Part shown: positions 61,137 through 64,000 of the stretch, one piece after another | Layout: every line of letters begins with the position of its first letter | Position numbering within the stretch: the stretch's first letter is position 1 | Origin: Flavobacterium kayseriense | GTDB taxonomy: Bacteria; Bacteroidota; Bacteroidia; Flavobacteriales; Flavobacteriaceae | Reading direction: 5' to 3' | Length of the DNA: 64,000 bases | NCBI RefSeq assembly: GCF_014305095.1 | Contig: NZ_JACRUI010000001.1 | Location: forward strand, 62,001-126,000 | Made by a program: the position numbers and the translations under genes | The notes under the pieces: model-generated | What the model saw: the letters and a program-made list of their open reading frames with translations, nothing else | Told to the model about the DNA's origin: nothing | Database searches by the model: none

Positions 61137-62387
61137 CTATTGGAATTTTCGCTTCTCAAACCATCTATCGTTAAGTGAAAGCCCAACGCTAAAGTTAGCA
61201 TAATTTTCTTGAATTAATCCAGCATTAGTTGTTCCTCTTTTTCCCATTTCGAAACCGAAATTAATATTAGAAAAAGAACCTGTTATTGGTAGTCCAAAAC
61301 CAAGAGTGAAACCCATATCGTTTATAGACTCTGAATTAACAATTAAACCTGTTTTCTCATATTTTAGACCTGCACGATAAACAATTCGCTTAGCATAGCT
61401 CGAAAAAGAATTATAATTTGGCACGAAGTAACCACCTAAACTATATTTCATCGATTTCTCATAAGAAACAGCATTTGATTGATTATAACTATTAACTAAG
61501 TTTCCAACACTTCCTATAACCGCTTGCGCTCCTACCAACCATTTTCTTGCTTCTCCAATACCCAAACCTGCAGAAATCTTGCTTGGGAGCGTTAATATTC
61601 TTGTATCACTTACTTCATCACCATCCTCTACAGTAGAAAAATTAAAATCAGTATTATAATTTACTATTGACACACTACTTGTATTGTTAGAAGTCAAATC
61701 ACTCTCTAACTTGTAACTTAAGCTAGTAAACAAGCTTATTTTTTTATATATCTTAGTTTGATACATGGCACCAAAAGAGAAATCTACACCAGAAAGTTTC
61801 GAATTATTTAGCTCTCTCGTTCCAACAGGAACGTCATTTACAAACACCAAACCAGAATTTTCTATTGTACCAAAATTATAATTAACATCAGCACCTAAAC
61901 TAAATTTAGGACTAATTTTGTACGCTGCTCCTAAGAATGCTTTATTCAAGCCTCCACTACCATCATACCTACGGTTAACACCTCCATCAGCGGAAGACAA
62001 AGACTGTATCTGATACCCTACTGAGGAATAAGGAATTAAACCAAAACCTACACCCAATTTACCTAATGGCAATCCAACAGCTAAGTAATCTAGTGTTGTT
62101 CGTCTAGCATCCTCCGTAATGGAAGATGATTGCAATTTAGTCGTATTGTATGATCCTCCTAAAGAAAAAGTGGTTAACTTTAAATTCGCATAACTAGCTG
62201 GATTATCAATATTCAAGTGAATACTATCCTGCTCTACTGCTATCCCTGCCATCGAACGAATCTCGGCAGTACCTTTATACCTCACATCACCAATACCGTA
62301 AAAAGAATAAGGAGAAGAAGTTCCCTGCTGAGCAAAAGAAACTACTGACAAAAACAAGCAAGTAGCTATGAAAAGATTTTTAATCAT
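61137..62387 (-). CDS. FadL-like outer-membrane beta-barrel protein
   Basis: This protein has 416 residues. A signal peptide (MIKNLFIATCLFLSVVSFAQ) is followed by YSFYGIGDVRYKGTAEIRSM and LNIDNPASYANLKLTTFSLG, the N-terminal pattern of FadL/OMPP1-like proteins in Bacteroidota. Many alternating strands follow (LAVGLPLGKLGVGFGLIPYS, LGADVNYNFGTIENSGLVFV). The start overlaps coaX by 8 bp. Hydrophobic compound uptake is only a family-based possibility. Confidence 0.8.
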   Translation of the reverse strand: MIKNLFIATCLFLSVVSFAQQGTSSPYSFYGIGDVRYKGTAEIRSMAGIAVEQDSIHLNIDNPASYANLKLTTFSLGGSYNTTKLQSSSITEDARRTTLDYLAVGLPLGKLGVGFGLIPYSSVGYQIQSLSSADGGVNRRYDGSGGLNKAFLGAAYKISPKFSLGADVNYNFGTIENSGLVFVNDVPVGTRELNNSKLSGVDFSFGAMYQTKIYKKISLFTSLSYKLESDLTSNNTSSVSIVNYNTDFNFSTVEDGDEVSDTRILTLPSKISAGLGIGEARKWLVGAQAVIGSVGNLVNSYNQSNAVSYEKSMKYSLGGYFVPNYNSFSSYAKRIVYRAGLKYEKTGLIVNSESINDMGFTLGFGLPITGSFSNINFGFEMGKRGTTNAGLIQENYANFSVGLSLNDRWFEKRKFQ

Positions 62388-63114
62388 TGTCGATTTTATA
62401 TTGAAAAGTTTGGTTCAAACTTTCTAAAAGGAAATTTGAATTGGCAAATATGGTATTTTTTAATCGTTTAGCCAAAAATTCTGTGTCTCCACCCGTTAAA
62501 ATTATTATAAAATTTGAAGCCAATCCCTGATATTCATCTATGAAACCATCAATCTCATGGACCAATCCATTAATTACTCCTGAATGAATTGACCCTGAAG
62601 TTGACGTACCAATTAGCTGATCGACATCTTCTACAATCAATAAAGGTAATTTAGCAGTAAACGCATGAAGTGATTCGTATCGCAAGCGCAAGCCTGGAGA
62701 AATTGCTCCGCCTCGATAATTATCATTCTCATCAACAAAATCATACGTGATACAAGTGCCTGCATCAATAACTAATCGATTACGCTTTGGAAACTGTAGT
62801 GTAGCTCCAGCAGCTAAAACCATTCGATCAATACCTAAAGTATGTGGTGTTTCATATAAGTTCGTAAAAGGAAAAATATCTTGATGTGAAATGAAATGAA
62901 TTTGAACTTGTTTTTCGAATGCTAAAAAAGCTTGTTTTTCTAAAACACCAACAGAAGCCACCACTAAATAAAGTACTTTGGGGTATTTTTTTAAAATTTT
63001 TAAAATTTCTTTTTCTAGTTGTTTATGGTCAAAAACAAAAAACTCTAATGAGGTAGCATCCTCAAAAACAGCACCTTTAATTCGTGTATTCCCAACATCG
63101 ATAGTTAAAATCAT
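62380..63114 (-). CDS. coaX: Type III pantothenate kinase
   Basis: This protein has 244 residues. ILTIDVGNTRIKGAVFED is the phosphate-binding start of the ASKHA fold. TLGIDRMVLAAGA binds pantothenate, LVIDAGTCITYDFVD carries catalytic and phosphate residues, and GGAISPGLRLRYESLHAFTA and IILTGGD follow. The enzyme starts CoA synthesis. It heads the transcript of the FadL-like, lptC and CNNM genes, an arrangement I recall from other Bacteroidota. Confidence 0.95.
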   Translation of the reverse strand: MILTIDVGNTRIKGAVFEDATSLEFFVFDHKQLEKEILKILKKYPKVLYLVVASVGVLEKQAFLAFEKQVQIHFISHQDIFPFTNLYETPHTLGIDRMVLAAGATLQFPKRNRLVIDAGTCITYDFVDENDNYRGGAISPGLRLRYESLHAFTAKLPLLIVEDVDQLIGTSTSGSIHSGVINGLVHEIDGFIDEYQGLASNFIIILTGGDTEFLAKRLKNTIFANSNFLLESLNQTFQYKIDND

Positions 63115-63166
63115 AATTAGTTTTTTGATACCGCGAAGATACGAATAGATTTTTTTTAAAAAATGT

Positions 63167-63197
63167 TTTGCATAAACTAAAAAAGGTTATATATTTG
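63167..63197 (+). promoter_or_regulatory. Promoter of tRNA-Phe
   Basis: TTTG (63167-63170) and TATATTTG (63190-63197) are separated by exactly 19 bases, a textbook Bacteroidota -33/-7 pair, ending 16 bases before the tRNA. Confidence 0.85.
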
Positions 63198-63213
63198 CAC
63201 CCGCAACAAGCTC

Positions 63214-63289
63214 GGTACCTTAGCTCAGATGGTAGAGCAATGGACTGAAAATCCATGTGTCCCTGGTTCGATCCCTGGAGGTACCACCA
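63214..63289 (+). tRNA. tRNA-Phe (anticodon GAA)
   Basis: This 76-base gene includes the CCA end. The acceptor stem is GGTACCT/AGGTACC. The D arm is GCTCAGATGGTAGAGC, the anticodon stem-loop is ATGGACTGAAAATCCAT with GAA, and the variable loop is GTGTC. The T arm is CCTGGTTCGATCCCTGG, with a U-U mismatch in the middle pair of the stem (51-63). Confidence 0.95.
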
Positions 63290-63318
63290 AAACCCACTAA
63301 GAAATTAGTGGGTTTTTT
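63289..63318 (+). terminator. Terminator of tRNA-Phe
   Basis: AACCCACTAA (63291-63300) pairs with TTAGTGGGTT (63305-63314) around a GAAA tetraloop, followed by T residues. Confidence 0.9.
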
Positions 63319-63374
63319 GTTTTTTATAAGTACCTATTAAAACTAGTGGAAGGTTACAAAATAATTCAACCCTA

Positions 63375-63421
63375 AAAAGATCCCTAATCATAGCATTTTG
63401 AATAATTAGGAATCTCTTTTT
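63375..63421 (-). terminator. Terminator of the oxoacid CoA-transferase gene
   Basis: On the minus strand GATTCCTAAT pairs with ATTAGGGATC (one mismatch) around a longer loop, with A and T runs at the flanks. Confidence 0.7.
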
Positions 63422-63434
63422 AATAAATTGAATT

Positions 63435-64000
63435 TTAATCAATCGACATCTCTGGAATTTCTCCATCAACGATTAAGTGCGTAGCGGTTGCTTTTATAAT
63501 TTCTTCAACAGAAACTCCAGGCGCTGTTTCTACTAGCCTAAAACCATTAGGCGTAACTTCTAAAACAGCTAACTCAGTAACTATCTTTTTTACACAACCA
63601 ACACCGGTTAATGGCAGTGTACATCTTTTTAGAATTTTAGATTCTCCTGCTTTGTTAACATGCATCATGGCCACGATGATATTTTCGGCCGATGCAACTA
63701 AATCCATCGCACCACCCATACCTTTTACCATCTTTCCTGGGATTTTCCAATTAGCAATATCCCCATTTTCAGATACTTCCATAGCGCCCAAAATTGTTAA
63801 ATCTACTTTTTGAGCCCGAATCATACCAAAACTAAATGCCGAATCAAAAAAACTTGCTCCTAGCAAGGTCGTGATTGTTTGTTTTCCTGCATTAATGATA
63901 TCAGCATCCTCTTCGCCCTCATAAGGAAAGGGTCCCATTCCTAAAACTCCGTTTTCACTTTGAAATTCTACTGAAATATCGTTTGGAACAAAATTTGCCA
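63435..64000 (-). CDS. scoB: 3-oxoacid CoA-transferase, subunit B (5' end outside window)
   Basis: The frame is open to the right edge, so the N-terminus is missing; 188 codons are visible. ENGVLGMGPFPYEGEEDADI contains the region just after the catalytic Glu loop. FSFGMIRAQKVDLTILGAME, NWKIPGKMVKGMGGAMDLV and LPLTGVGCVKKIVTELAVLE are typical of subunit B. With subunit A it moves CoA from succinyl-CoA to acetoacetate, opening ketone-body use. Subunit A should lie just beyond the window. Confidence 0.94.
   Translation of the reverse strand, partial: ANFVPNDISVEFQSENGVLGMGPFPYEGEEDADIINAGKQTITTLLGASFFDSAFSFGMIRAQKVDLTILGAMEVSENGDIANWKIPGKMVKGMGGAMDLVASAENIIVAMMHVNKAGESKILKRCTLPLTGVGCVKKIVTELAVLEVTPNGFRLVETAPGVSVEEIIKATATHLIVDGEIPEMSID

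Noticed and set aside
1..64000. CRISPR arrays, prophage genes, transposases or integrases
   Set aside because: No regularly spaced repeats with unique spacers and no proteins of these kinds are visible; the cassette borders have duplications but no recombinase nearby.

Overview
The window looks like a chromosomal segment of a Flavobacterium-like member of the Flavobacteriaceae (Bacteroidota). The evidence is low GC content, the absence of clear Shine-Dalgarno sequences, promoters of the TTTG-N19-TAnnTTTG type (best seen in front of the tRNA-Phe gene), GLPGLI-family proteins, a PorT/SprT component of the type IX secretion system, the TamL lipoprotein, a zinc-less AccD and the local gene order. 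No prophage, insertion sequence, CRISPR array or rRNA is visible. Most of the window is conserved housekeeping sequence.

Layout. 1-8600 is the most plastic part: two GLPGLI + outer-membrane-barrel gene pairs on the minus strand surround a hypothetical exported protein and a deoxynucleoside kinase. To their right lie hairpins and a 165-bp diverged copy of the kinase 3' end. 8600-15372 (minus) carries a membrane pyrophosphatase, a soluble pyrophosphatase, a DUF5686-type outer-membrane protein and the pyruvate dehydrogenase E1 beta subunit. 15457-19089 is a third GLPGLI + barrel pair, bounded by a 32-bp direct repeat and sitting between pdhB and etfB. 19166-24032 holds etfBA, a bifunctional nuclease, thymidylate synthase and dihydrofolate reductase. 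24596-31500 holds menaquinone methylation (ubiE), porT, an rRNA/tRNA methyltransferase, tamL, fructose-bisphosphate aldolase and accD. 33076-40287 is purH followed by the rod-shape operon mreBCD-mrdA-rodA. 40321-48796 contains a decayed endonuclease, the tail-specific protease, surE, lpxB, an NlpC/P60 lipoprotein, a ComEC-like channel and a thioredoxin. 48852-54201 is a peptide-utilisation cluster (two POT transporters and a DPP4-like peptidase). 54382-56762 is a mevalonate-pathway pair. 56847-63114 is an envelope cluster (PpiD-like chaperone, CNNM/CBS protein, LptC, barrel protein, CoaX). The right edge has tRNA-Phe and the end of an oxoacid CoA-transferase.

The most interesting signal is the GLPGLI/barrel cassette, present three times with the same internal order (small secreted GLPGLI protein first, barrel second, genes usually overlapping). 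Two of the three are bordered by duplicated pieces of neighbouring DNA: the kinase 3' end on one, a 31/32-bp direct repeat on the other. This suggests that these pairs enter and move between genomes as units. Other points of note are a family of palindromic elements with conserved ends and exchangeable cores, repetitive AGTA/CAGT-type spacers in front of or between genes, a nuclease pseudogene that has lost its catalytic core, a Cys-rich tail on the membrane pyrophosphatase, and a terminator embedded in the coding end of comEC.
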